A DNA stretch of 64,000 bases from Caprella mutica. Taxonomy: Eukaryota > Arthropoda > Malacostraca > Amphipoda > Caprellidae. Each line of letters starts with the position of its first letter. Position 1 is the stretch's first letter. The position numbers were made by a program, and so were the translations under genes. The stretch spans positions 1 through 64,000 of the forward strand of contig CANNZV010002310.1 of assembly GCA_947561585.1 (NCBI GenBank). The letters run 5' to 3'. The notes under the pieces were generated by a model. It was not told the origin of the DNA, ran no database searches, and was given only the letters and a program-made list of their open reading frames with translations. This document shows positions 24,001 through 31,571 of the stretch, piece after piece.

Positions 24001-27000
24001 TAGAATACTGTCTTATAGATAATAAATTTTGTGGCCCATACTGTATTATAGGTAACTAATTACCAACCAAATTTGTACAATAACTTATAAGTACCAGCAA
24101 TTTATATAAGTTCACTGCCTCTTTTAAGAAATCATTAATATCAATAGTTATAAGATGCAATATTATTAAATTTGATCAGAAATGTGAATATTGAAAATCT
24201 TGTTACAGAAATCATACTGTGTTTAATACCTATCGGATCCTATCCTATAATTGTTATAAAATCATCATGTGGTAATTTCTTTTATCTCTCACATCCAGCT
24301 TTTCTGTGCTGTGTATGTCCTTATGACAAGGAGGACAAGGTTGGCCTATGTTGCCATCTTTAATTATTTAAAAGAGCAACATAGGTTCTTACCAGCCATC
24401 ATGGTCAGCGACTACGAGGGAGGCCTAATGGCAGCAGCAAGGCTTGTGTTCGAAGGGGTCAAGCTCTCTGGTTGCTACTTCCACTACTGCCAAGTGAGTT
24501 CCTCTCCACTGTCTTGAAAATGTTCTTATTTTTGGCGTGTAATCAAACCCAAATATTTTTTCTTCAACTGTATCTTTCCTATTTTTCAGCTGAAATATAC
24601 TATTATTATTAAAATCAGTTTATCTTGGTAGCAAGTTTTCATTTAAACAAATTTCATTAAATGATAGATGCAGTCGGGTAGATACCAGTTTTTTTGATAA
24701 TATTTCTGAAATGCTTTTTGGTGAGATCTTCTTGGAAATTAAAAACAATTTTTGACAACCATTTGATAATGTATTTTTCATCATTTTTTACAATATTTCG
24801 TCGTTGTACTAACGACATCTTCAGGTAAAATAGATCTGTAGAAATGGTACATTTCTACGTAACCTACTCATCAGAAACAATAGCAACAGAATCATTCCCG
24901 ACTACAATGTGGTGTACCAATATACTTGCAGCCAGGAGTTGTGTAATACAACTCAATCTAGTTATGTTGGACACACCACATCTACCATCAAAGAAAGATT
25001 CAAGCAACACACTTCAATCAAACGCCACTACCGAGAAACCCTTACAAGAAATATCACCGGATCACAAATGCTACCAGATGTCAAGATACTCGCAATAAAC
25101 AACAATAGAATAGAACTGCCCATACTAGAAGCACTACTCATCAAATAACACAGACCATCCATAAATGTTCAATGCGGAGACTTCAATAGAACACTAAAAA
25201 TTTTCAGTTAATTTAATTATCAATAGCCAACCAATCATCACCACTGTTCATTTGACTTTACTATATATTATTACCGTTTGTTCTCAAAAATAATTCTAAA
25301 ATTCACTTTATAATTCTATTCAATTTATTCTTCTAAATTCATCTTTACAAAAATGTTTCATAAAAATTAACCTAAATTAACGATTAGAACATATAGCCAC
25401 TCCATATTTAATATTTCGCACTAAATAGAACTTCATTCTCTTGACCCCTGTCTTCATATCTCTAACTTGTTAATAGCCCTAACTTTCTCAGAAATGGTAT
25501 CACCTAGTAGACATTATAAAATATATCTTTTAACTTCCATAATTCTATTAATAAATGTACCATTTCTACAGATCTATTTTACCTGAAGATGTCGTTAGTA
25601 CAACGACGAAATATTGTAAAAAATGATAAAAAAATACATTATCAAATGGTTGTCAAAAATTGTTTTTAATTTCCAAGAAGACCAAAAAGCATTTCAGAAA
25701 TTTGGAAAAATTATCAAAAAAACTGGTATCTACCCGACTGCATCTATCATTTAATGAGATATTATTATTAACTATATAAAGTTGAATTCCATTTAAATTT
25801 ATATTGTTGCTTATCGATGTATCTGAATTTTATATTTTTCAAGAATAAGCATAATTAATTATTAATCCCACAAACTATTTACTGCATAAGCGTAATTCAA
25901 GCTAAACCCAATATTAATACTCTCCAATAGGCTGTGTACAAGAGGTGCAAATCTCTCCAGCTGGACAGAGAATACAGCAGGCAAACTGAACCAGTGTACT
26001 CTGTGGTGAGATTTGCTTTAGCTCTTCCCCTTTTGCCGGCTGCTAGGATCTCTGATGGTCGGAATTGTCTGGAGACTACGACGGAGGAAGACAGACCCGC
26101 TCTCCAACAATTCCGTTCATACATTGATAGGTTTTGGCTCCGAAGAATAGGTGGCAACACCTTTTCTGTGTCCAAGCAACCATTAAGGACTAACAATGGG
26201 GTGGAATCATTTCACAGGATAATCAACTCGTCTTTATCGACCAATAGAGATTACTCCCGTTTCATGAGTGAGTAGTATCATCAAATCTATTTATATTTTA
26301 TGCGAATCATTCACTACCAAACAATATAGACTCCTATTTTAGTACATCTGAATCAAAAGAATTAAAATTAAATCGCATCACACTGGATATTATTTTCTTA
26401 GAATCTATCCTATAGAGAATTTCATTTCGTCAACGTTTCAATAATCATCTTTTGACCTGATATAGAATATATAGCGCAATTAAACCTTAGCACTTCCATT
26501 TTTTTCCTATTATATAATAAATATAGAAGCATTGAGTGGATTTAAGATATTTTATAAGTCAATACTCTGTTAAAAATCATGCATATCGTTTAATTGATCA
26601 TTGTTATTCTGAATGCTTCATGCATCTTAAGTCTATATATAATTTATTAGTCAAAGATTAATAAAAATTATCTTATCACATTCACAGCCAAAATTCGGAA
26701 AGTTGAACTGACTACAGCTAACGACTTCTTGTTAGCTGTAGATGGACAGCAGATAAGGCGTGCCACCTCGGCTGGTGTATTGGCCAATGACCGAAAAATA
26801 AAACAAGCGACAGAGAAGCTTGAGCTCGGCAGGTAGTTATTAATTATTGGTGTAACTAGCTAGCTGTGAAACTTCAATATTATAGTGATGACCATTGATA
26901 TCTGTCTATTCTTACATTATTTAAATATTAGAGATAAAATGTATTCTATATTTATTTCAGAGTGAGCGTGAGGGAATTTTTGGCAACCGTATCTCACGCT

Positions 27001-30000
27001 GTCACCATAAATCCTCTGAGTCTGCACGATGACGAAGAAGAGCAGGAGCTTCCTGGGATGGTGGACAACATAGGTAAACTATCATTTCATTTTTGAACAA
27101 GTTTATGTTTTATTCAATTCAGCTATATATTTTTCAAACGAGGTCATTTGAATTAGTTTCAAAACTGAACGAGATATTGGTTTTGATATGTCTTGGGTTT
27201 GAAAAATGTTTTGTATATTTTTGTATTCTTTTCCTCCTTTGTTCTAAATTAGAACCAAAAATTTAATTGGTTCATTTTCCTATTCTTCCATCCGTGAGTA
27301 CCGCCATCAATGCTTGTGTCCCTTTTCGTCACATGCCTTGTTAAGTGCTGTATTCACGTAATAGCTTTTCTTAATCCATGAGCATTATCACTGACGGTGG
27401 TAGGTGATTATATTCATGGTACCACTTTCTTTTTGACTTCTTCTTCCAGTCTCTTGTATTTAATTTCCTTCCGATGTCAGCGATATAGATAGATAGATAC
27501 ACTAACCCTTACTAAAGTATATAATTTCATTTTGTTCTTCCATCAGCGAGTGCAGCCACTGGTGCTTGCGTCCCTTTTCGTCACATTCCTTGGTAAAGCC
27601 CTTGCTGAACTGAGATGCTCGCCACCTTTTTTTTTTCTCTCTAGCTCCGCCCTTTTCTCTCTAATAGCGAACAATGCCATGGCTGTCGCAATATCTGCGC
27701 GATAGAACAATTAGCGCCACCATTAGAAGTACTTAAATTCCCACTGAAGCTCGCTAAGGTGATTCGAAATAGTGGGAAAAAAACATAGTCATTTTGGAGG
27801 TTATTTACGACTTTTTATGGCTACTGTGTGATACAATGTAGAATCTGCATGGCAATCTGAGTGTTGACAACTTGCAATAGCTACAACCAATAAATTTTTA
27901 ATAATTAATATGTAGGTATGTAATTGCTTCACAAAACTATAAAGAATATAATTATCTAAATATATAAATGTGGTGGCATCGGCATTATTGTTGCAAAGAA
28001 CTTCATGGTAAATTTTTAAATTTTCATGCATCAATACCCCGAACTAGGGTAATTTTAAACTAATGGGAGATAACCAGCATGCCCTCCATTTCGAGCACCT
28101 CAGTGTAATATTGGCTTAAGCTACTGCATTGACTGAGTAGCCTTTATGCCTCACTGAGCATTGTCACCAACGGTGTTAAGCGTCTTTATTCATGGAGTCG
28201 GAGTCATTTTTTTCCTGACTGCTTCTTTCGCTCCTTTGTATACTCATATCCTTTTGACGTTGGTGATAGAGTTAATTCTTTGAAGCAGATAGAAAAATAA
28301 TTTAATGTTACGATCATTAATTAATTAGTACCTATGTAATTTGTAGACAAATTATCGTAATCTATTTTTTCAGATGATGTAAATGAACTAGATGAGACAG
28401 AGGAAGAGGGTAAGAATGTAGCTATAGCTTGTAATGATGTAATGTTTTTTGTGTTAGCTAATAAGAAGTTAATAGTAGGTGTTGATTAAGCTCTGCAATG
28501 ATTTTTTAGGAGCCTTAATATTGCGATTTTCCTTTGAATTATATTTTGAGTGAAAAGTTGAAGTTTTCTCTCGGACCACTTCAACCTTTGACACGACCAG
28601 TGCATTGCCGAAAACACTTTTCCTTCTTTTAAAATTTATAATAATTTTTTTCGAAAATCTATCAATTTATAAATAAACATGAATATGTCAAGCTTTGCTT
28701 GTATTTATGTGGTTGCTATGTTAAAAGAATGTAATGGCGAAGTGTTAATTGCTTCCAATATTTGGTTCAATTCTCTGTGCAGTATAACTCATCTATAATG
28801 AACTCCAGTATATTGAAGTTAACTCTGTTGTGAACACATTTAATTTAGTCTGCCACAAATTAGTTATATTTCATGGAAAAGGTGTTCTACCATTGCAACT
28901 CCTCTATAATGGAGTCATGTGTAGTGAACCGTCCTGCTTTTTAGAGTTCTGATCCGAAAAATTAAAAGCCCTGAATAATTAATTTATATTAAAAAGAAAA
29001 TAAATATTTTCTATAGTCTGCCATGAAAAGGTAAGTTTTCTAATCATATCTTAAATCCTCTATAGCTAGTAGGGTAAATTCTCTATAGTGAACTAGTTGC
29101 AGTTCACTATAGAGGAGTTCCATTATAGCTATTTTGTACGTGTATGTTCGATTATTTCATTTTTCCACTTTATTAGCAAATGATCCTTTTTAATTTCCTA
29201 GTGTTAATTATGTCAGATATTGTCAGAGATGAAAACATCATAGAAGAAGTTGGAGGTATTCCGGACATTGAAATGGAGAATGATGATACAAGTGAGAAAT
29301 ATTTAGTTGATGTAATTAGTCAGGTTTCTAAAATAAATTTACTTTAGCGAGGCATAATTTTTAACATATTTCAGTTGAATATGTAGTTACCGCTAACCAG
29401 GGGACTCAAAAGTATCCTATTTTGTATAAGGTATTTCTCTTATTTGTGTGACCATTGTGCTACATTTATTCCAGTAATTTGCTGATTTGTGTTCTACTGG
29501 AATTATTTGGGGTATTGACTTGGCGGCTACTTTTTTATGTTTAGATAGCTTAGATGCTCTGGCCTGCGTAGAAGAAAAATTTGTGTCTTAAAGGGGCAGT
29601 TCAGTCAAAATCAAACTATCGCCAAATTGGTCCTAAATCGATTTAGTATATTTATGTATGTAACATTAGAATATTCGTTGATTTTAGAAATGTTTATATT
29701 AAAATTATATTGTAAATTAGTAGCGCCATCTGTGGACTGTGGTGGACCGCGTAACTAATCATTGTAGTACGTAAACAAAATGATAACCAGTCCCAGACTT
29801 GAATCGGTTATTAATTTATGAAAATGGTGAAAAGAATTTGTGAAATTGAAAACTGTCCTTCGAGTCAATTAGATTTAGTTTTGAAAAGAAAACCATCTCT
29901 TCATAAATTAGCAGTTAATACTGTTGATAGAAAAATTGTTTACATGTTATCAGCTGTAAAATGTAAACAAATAGTACAGAGTGGTGGCGCCATCTGTAGG

Positions 30001-31136
30001 AGGACGCAGGAACTAAATCGAATTTATAAAATATGATATATATCGCTTATTATATTTTTTACAACCGTTTAATTCTACAAGAATGCTTTATTCTTACTAA
30101 GTGATCGTTCAACATTAATATTATGAAAACAAAAATAGACTGAACTGCCCCTTTAAGAACTAGGTTATAGCTAATTGTCCTTTTTCCAGCTTACTGTCTA
30201 GAAATTTAATCTTGGTTTCTGAGTTATCGATTTGGAGAATTGATTAGCTCTATTAATTGAGAAAACCATTATAAATGTATAGTAAATTAAATTGGAAATG
30301 TTTTATGGTTTTATTTCCAGTTAACTTAGATCTATTGGATATAATTTAATAGTGGAGAAGTTTCAATTTCAATGAATTAATATTCCACAGGTTCTCTTGA
30401 CAGTGTAACAACGGACTCGTCATTACTGACGAGAATCACCAGAAATAGAGGTATGCAGAATGTAGCATTTCTCAATCAATCATGGTTCATAATTGAACTG
30501 GATTTTATTAATTAAATTAAACTTATCTATTCATCTTATCTTATATTAAAACTTATCTATTCATATCTAGATCATTTTTTACGTACATCTGGATTAGCTA
30601 TTCAATGTTAAAATCGCTCACTACTGATTATTTATAACATTAATTTACAGAAGAATTAGTAATTATAATTTTTTATGGCTATTAATGTTCCTACATTCTA
30701 GCTCTCCTGTCCAACTCTTTGTTCCTTTTTAGCCGCGTCCACTTCAGCAGGTCCCTCCACCTCAGCTGGTCCCTCCACCTCAGCTGGTCCCTCCACCTCA
30801 GCTGGTCCCTCCACCTCAGCTGGTCCCTCCACCTCAGCTGGTCCCTCCACCTCAGCTGGTCCCTCCACCTCAGCTGGTCCCTCCACCTCAGCAGGTCCCT
30901 CCACCTCAGCAGGTCCCTCCACCTCAGCAGGTCCCTCCACCTCTTCTCCCACGACTGAAGCTATGCGAGGATTATGCTGCATCTGCGTGACACAGAGAGC
31001 AAATAACCTATTTATGCCTTGTTGGCATATGTGCTTATGCCAAGGCTGTGCAAACCAGTACAGAATCATGAATATTCGAGTTTGCCCAGTGTGTAGAGAA
31101 CTGTTCTCTTCTTTTAGGGACATATTCATGACTTGA
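11701..31136 (+). CDS. FLYWCH-MULE transposase-RING fusion protein, 11 exons
   Basis: Join 11701-12026, 19036-19167, 23079-23280, 24299-24493, 25931-26267, 26688-26832, 26961-27073, 28374-28409, 29202-29291, 30391-30450, 30733-31136: 2040 nt, 679 residues plus TGA. All introns are GT-AG and every junction keeps frame. Domains in order: C2H2 FLYWCH-like finger (C36, C41, H69, H71); MULE DDE core (D197 in HCDGTFKCVP, D258 in VSDYEGG, E377 in TNNGVESFHR, with GCYFHYCQAVY at 278-288); acidic linker (about 460-545); STSAGP repeats (548-613); RING C3HC4 (C627, C630, C642, H644, C648, C651, C663, C666). The start is the first ATG after in-frame stops, with A at -3. All catalytic residues remain, so a live intron-bearing MULE is an alternative to a domesticated ligase or DNA-binding protein. 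No flanking MULE terminal repeats were recognised. Function is inferred only. Confidence 0.8.
12063..12130 (+). mobile_element. Truncated MITE in intron 1
   Basis: ACCAGTCTGTATTTGGTGCA and the CCACCGACTTTTT segment match the left end of the complete element at 13291-13549. Only the left 70 bp remain. Confidence 0.6.
12131..12330. repeat. Dispersed repeat R, copy 1
   Basis: Shares GTATGTCAGTTGAAG, TTCCTATGTTCCCATGTTAA and TCAAAAAATGAGCCA-type segments with 14866-15045. Ends are undefined. Confidence 0.55.
12649..12910. mobile_element. Small foldback/MITE in intron 1
   Basis: Outer motifs CCAGTCTGCAAA and TTTACAGACTGA and inner motifs TTAGTCTCC and GGAGACTAA are inverted. Ends are approximate. 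Confidence 0.4.
12950..13104. mobile_element. Small MITE with CCAGTCTGGAAAA termini
   Basis: GGCCAGTCTGGAAAACT at the left and TTTTTCCAGACTGGAC at the right are inverted, about 150 bp apart. Probably related to the neighbouring CCAGTCTG elements. Confidence 0.5.
13291..13549. mobile_element. 259-bp MITE with CCAGTCTGTATTT termini
   Basis: Terminal inverted repeats of about 33 bp, CCAGTCTGTATTTGCTGCAC at the left and the counterpart at 13519-13549. A perfect 28-bp palindrome (13503-13530) lies next to the right terminus. The open frame 13257-13535 (-) is an artefact of it. Confidence 0.75.
13645..14720. mobile_element. Foldback element with long inverted arms
   Basis: Left arm 13645-13990 runs from GGATCTTTCCC through GTAGTTTGTTGTACTGCACA to a GCATGCCCCCC centre. 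The right arm, 14066-14705, is its inverse (CGCCCCCGAACCC, GAAGTGTGCAG, TCTCAATCCTTCA, GGAAAGATC) but carries the hAT-like MITE 14121-14509. A single arm in the same orientation as the left one recurs at 22745-23040, and inner fragments recur at 3780-3850 and 18382-18450. Confidence 0.65.
14121..14509. mobile_element. hAT-like MITE nested in the foldback element
   Basis: Left end CAGTGCTGCGGAGTC and right end GACTCCACAGCCCTT are inverted; the interior is rich in GACTCC repeats. Flanking 8-mers GTGTGCAG (14113-14120) and GTGTGTGG (14510-14517) match at six of eight positions, consistent with an old 8-bp target duplication. Removing it restores the GTGTGCAGTACAAC sequence of sister copies. Confidence 0.75.
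14866..15045. repeat. Dispersed repeat R, copy 2
   Basis: Direct-orientation partner of 12131-12330. Both copies lie in intron 1. Confidence 0.55.
15046..16059. other. Intron 1 sequence without a recognised element
   Basis: AT-rich, with no element ends or exons identified. A moderately GC-rich patch at 15440-15600 was not recognised. Confidence 0.5.
16064..16870. mobile_element. 807-bp TTAA-flanked symmetric MITE
   Basis: TTAA at 16060-16063 and 16871-16874. Termini GAGCACCGTTCCCAG and CCCAGGAACGGTCCCC are inverted. Internal arms at about 16210-16305 and 16432-16520 (GCATTCGATTCTCC with CTCTACAAACTGTGGAAG and their inverse) are also inverted, so the element is a large imperfect palindrome. 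A GC-rich segment at 16590-16750 is unexplained. Overlapping open frames are artefacts. Confidence 0.75.
16875..17944. other. Intron 1 sequence without a recognised element
   Basis: AT-rich, no exon with a matching phase and no terminal repeats seen. The frame 17710-17904 (-) has no recognisable domain. Confidence 0.45.
17945..18095. repeat. Dispersed repeat family S, copy 2
   Basis: Shares TCCTTAGCAAGTGACTGCAT and CGAAGTAGCTTTTCTG-type segments with 5822-5945, in the same orientation. Confidence 0.6.
18382..18480. repeat. Fragment of foldback family arm
   Basis: Contains TAGTTTGTTGTACTGCACAC followed by CACCTTGATTGTTTAATGA, matching the inner arm of 13645-14720. The 109-codon frame at 18388 (+) starts in this repeat and is not supported. 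Confidence 0.55.
19036..19167 (+). CDS. Exon 2 of the MULE-RING gene
   Basis: Acceptor TTTGCAG, donor GTAAGT. Phase 2 in and 2 out. Reads LDCPIGLVSYQEMKSVMCSI then RRQSGGPIITSLEGFIALCN, the helical linker between finger and MULE core. Confidence 0.8.
19402..19921 (+). mobile_element. TTAA-type MITE family 2, copy 2
   Basis: TTAA at 19398-19401 and 19922-19925; termini AGGGATGGTCAAGTT and AAGTTTGCTGCCC. Nearly collinear with the inverse of 8277-8794. It lies in intron 2. Confidence 0.85.
20302..20385. repeat. 26-bp tandem repeat, about three copies
   Basis: Unit GTACCTAGATTCAAAGGAGC plus TGCAGT. Confidence 0.85.
20456..20870 (-). mobile_element. MITE family 1, truncated inverse copy
   Basis: Reads as the reverse complement of the first 425 bp of the window: GAATCTCTAGATAGGAAAAA, TAAATGGATCCATT and GAATTTGTCGGATTTAGTTA segments. 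The CCTCTCCACTC terminus is absent. It lies in intron 2. Confidence 0.7.
21324..21720 (-). pseudogene. 3' end of a LINE ORF2
   Basis: On the minus strand two overlapping frames give the C-terminal end of a non-LTR retrotransposon: FAARTRSLKLG, then after a frame change CRLCGGEREDCQHFILECRR (a C-x2-C-x7-H-x4-C zinc knuckle) and LEEMRNEAIERPRKEEVYEV. The frame change lies near 21510-21590, so it is dead. The RT proper is not present. It lies in intron 2 in antisense orientation to the host gene. Confidence 0.6.
21721..22744. other. Intron 2 sequence without a recognised element
   Basis: A non-AT-rich stretch at 22020-22380 has two GGGGGGTAGCTAAA-like motifs (about 22227 and 22331) and two ACCGAACAGYRCACAAA-like motifs (about 22200 and 22262). 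It may be retroelement untranslated sequence; not identified. Confidence 0.35.
22745..23040. mobile_element. Single arm of the foldback family
   Basis: Matches 13645-13945 in the same orientation (AGATATGAGGGTT, TACTGAAGGATTGAGAACTT, GTAGTTTGTTGTACTGC). It ends about 40 bp before exon 3, close to that exon's polypyrimidine tract. Confidence 0.6.
23079..23280 (+). CDS. Exon 3, first catalytic Asp of the MULE core
   Basis: Acceptor TTTTTTTCAG, donor GTAATA, phase 2 in and 0 out. Holds the conserved HCDGTFKCVP box with D197. Confidence 0.85.
23812..23860 (-). mobile_element. Helitron-like 3' terminus
   Basis: On the minus strand a hairpin (CCGTGCAA/TTGCACGG, 23824-23840) is followed seven bases later by CTAG and a host T (23812-23816), as at Helitron 3' ends. 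The other end was not found. Confidence 0.35.
24299..24493 (+). CDS. Exon 4, second catalytic Asp of the MULE core
   Basis: Acceptor ACATCCAG, donor GTGAGT, phase 0 to 0. Holds D258 in IMVSDYEGGLMAA and GCYFHYCQ. Confidence 0.85.
24786..24830 (-). ncRNA. Hammerhead ribozyme core, left repeat
   Basis: Minus-strand copy of the motif at 25576-25622: CTGAAGA (24818-24824), six-base-pair stem II, then GAAA (24796-24799), with stem I TTTTAC/GTAAAA. Confidence 0.6.
24860..25148 (+). pseudogene. GIY-YIG nuclease fragment of a Penelope-like element
   Basis: The frame 24909-25148 and its upstream extension read NVVYQYTCSQELC, SSYVGHTTSTIKERFKQH and a C-terminal LPILEALLIK. VYQYTC corresponds to the GIY box and SYVGHT to the YIG box of the Penelope-type domain, followed by the conserved Arg and His. 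It begins just inside the left terminal repeat, so the RT part has been lost. Confidence 0.7.
25576..25622 (+). ncRNA. Hammerhead ribozyme core, right repeat
   Basis: CTGAAGA at 25583-25589, stem II GTCGTT/AACGAC with a five-base loop, GAAA at 25608-25611, a minimal two-base-pair stem III ending in an AUU-type cleavage triplet, and stem I TTTTAC (25577-25582) paired with GTAAAA (25616-25621). This is the minimal type I layout reported for Penelope-like elements. Activity is inferred. Confidence 0.65.
25931..26267 (+). CDS. Exon 5, catalytic Glu of the MULE core
   Basis: Acceptor CCAATAG, donor GTGAGT, phase 0 in and 1 out. Holds E377 in RTNNGVESFHRIIN, the third acidic residue of the DDE triad. 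Confidence 0.85.
26688..26832 (+). CDS. Exon 6 of the MULE-RING gene
   Basis: Acceptor TTCACAG, donor GTAGTT, phase 1 in and 2 out. Reads TKIRKVELTTANDFLLAVDG then QQIRRATSAG; mixed-charge helical sequence after the transposase core. Confidence 0.75.
26961..27073 (+). CDS. Exon 7 of the MULE-RING gene
   Basis: Acceptor TATTTCAG, donor GTAAAC, phase 2 in and 1 out. Ends in an acidic DDEEEQELPGM stretch that starts the linker. Confidence 0.75.
27285..27475. repeat. Dispersed repeat family S, copy 3
   Basis: Contains TTCGTCACATGCCTTG, GAGCATTATCACTGACGGTG and CTCTTGTATTT segments of the family. It is in intron 7. Confidence 0.6.
27540..27600. repeat. Dispersed repeat family S, copy 4, partial
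   Basis: GAGTGCAGCCACTGGTGCTT and TTTCGTCACATTCCTTGGTA match copy 1. It breaks off after 60 bp. Confidence 0.6.
28100..28265. repeat. Dispersed repeat family S, copy 5
   Basis: Contains GAGCATTGTCACCAACGGTG and TTTATTCATGGAGTC segments. Third copy within intron 7. Confidence 0.55.
28374..28409 (+). CDS. Exon 8 of the MULE-RING gene, 36 nt
   Basis: Acceptor TTTTTTCAG, donor GTAAGA, phase 1 to 1. Encodes DDVNELDETEEE. Symmetric and a multiple of three, so it could be skipped without a frame change. Confidence 0.6.
28781..29126. mobile_element. Pogo/Tigger-like MITE in intron 8
   Basis: Left end CAGTATAACTCATCTATAAT and right end with AGAGGAGTTCCATTATAG are imperfect inverted repeats of the CTCTATAATGAACTC type known from pogo-like elements. 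Degenerate internal repeats of the same motif. Confidence 0.45.
29202..29291 (+). CDS. Exon 9 of the MULE-RING gene
   Basis: Acceptor TTTCCTAG, donor GTGAGA, phase 1 to 1, 90 nt. Encodes VLIMSDIVRDENIIEEVGG and an acidic tail. Confidence 0.65.
29592..30152 (+). mobile_element. TTAA-type MITE family 2, copy 3
   Basis: TTAA at 29588-29591 and 30153-30156; termini AGGGGCAGTTCAGTC and GACTGAACTGCCCCT are perfect inverted repeats. It is a diverged subfamily of 8277-8794 and 19402-19921. The frame at 29818-30036 is inside it and not a gene. It lies in intron 9. Confidence 0.9.
30391..30450 (+). CDS. Exon 10 of the MULE-RING gene
   Basis: Acceptor TTCCACAG, donor GTATGC, phase 1 to 1, 60 nt. Encodes SSLDSVTTDSSLLTRITRNR. 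Symmetric like exons 8 and 9. Confidence 0.65.
30733..31136 (+). CDS. Exon 11, STSAGP repeats and RING finger
   Basis: Acceptor TTCCTTTTTAG, phase 1. Eleven STSAGP repeats, then CCICVTQ, MPCWHMCLCQGCANQ and VCPVCRELF, giving C-x2-C, C-x-H-x3-C-x2-C and C-x2-C. Ends FRDIFMT and TGA at 31134-31136. Confidence 0.85.
30738..30935 (+). repeat. 18-bp minisatellite inside exon 11
   Basis: Eleven units of TCCACCTCAGCTGGTCCC with only third-position T/A and C/T changes, all in frame with the coding exon. The minus-strand EVEGPA frame is its shadow. Confidence 0.95.
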
Positions 31137-31159
31137 ATTGAGATGCTCTACATGCTACC

Positions 31160-31455
31160 TTACCCCAACCAGACTATCGATTGTTTTAATTGTAGCTGGT
31201 CAACCAGACTAGCTATCGATTGTTTTAATTGTAGCTGGTCAACCAGACTATCGATTGTTTTAATTGTAGCTGGTCAACCAGACTAGCTATCGATTGTTCT
31301 GGTCAACCAGACTAGCTATCGATTGTTTTAATTGTAGCTGGTCAACCAGACTAGCTATCGATTGTTTTAATTGTAGCTGGTCAACCAGACTAGCTATCGA
31401 TTGTTTTAATTGTAGCTGGTCAACCAGACTATCGATTGTTCAAATTGTAGCTGGT
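31160..31455. repeat. 39-bp tandem repeat after the MULE-RING stop codon
   Basis: About eight units of GTAGCTGGTCAACCAGACTA plus GCTATCGATTGTTTTAATT; some units lack AGCT. It starts 25 bp past the stop, so it is probably in the 3' UTR. Confidence 0.9.
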
Positions 31456-31571
31456 CCCGTGTGTGCCGTATCCCTTCTACGCTGTTCTAATGATTTAATT
31501 ATTTGCTTCTTAAAAAAAAAAAAAAAAAAAATTAGTCTTGGGTATTGAGTTCCGTAGTTTTAGTATTCTTG

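Larger units (their letters stand above)
24655..25756 (+). mobile_element. Penelope-like element remnant with inverted terminal repeats
   Basis: Terminal repeats 24655-24855 and 25553-25756 are inverted and nearly identical apart from short indels; both start CATTAAATGATAGATGCAG from the outside. Between them is a GIY-YIG-type nuclease fragment but no reverse transcriptase. Penelope-like elements combine RT with GIY-YIG and may have inverted repeats; hammerhead ribozymes in their repeats are established. The element lies in intron 4 of the MULE-RING gene. Confidence 0.75.

Noticed and set aside
29818..30036. Small basic ORF between exons 9 and 10
   Set aside because: Lies wholly inside a MITE with perfect terminal repeats.
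30698..31129. Minus-strand EVEGPA protein of 143 codons
   Set aside because: Antisense shadow of exon 11, whose + strand frame has a RING and matching splice phase.
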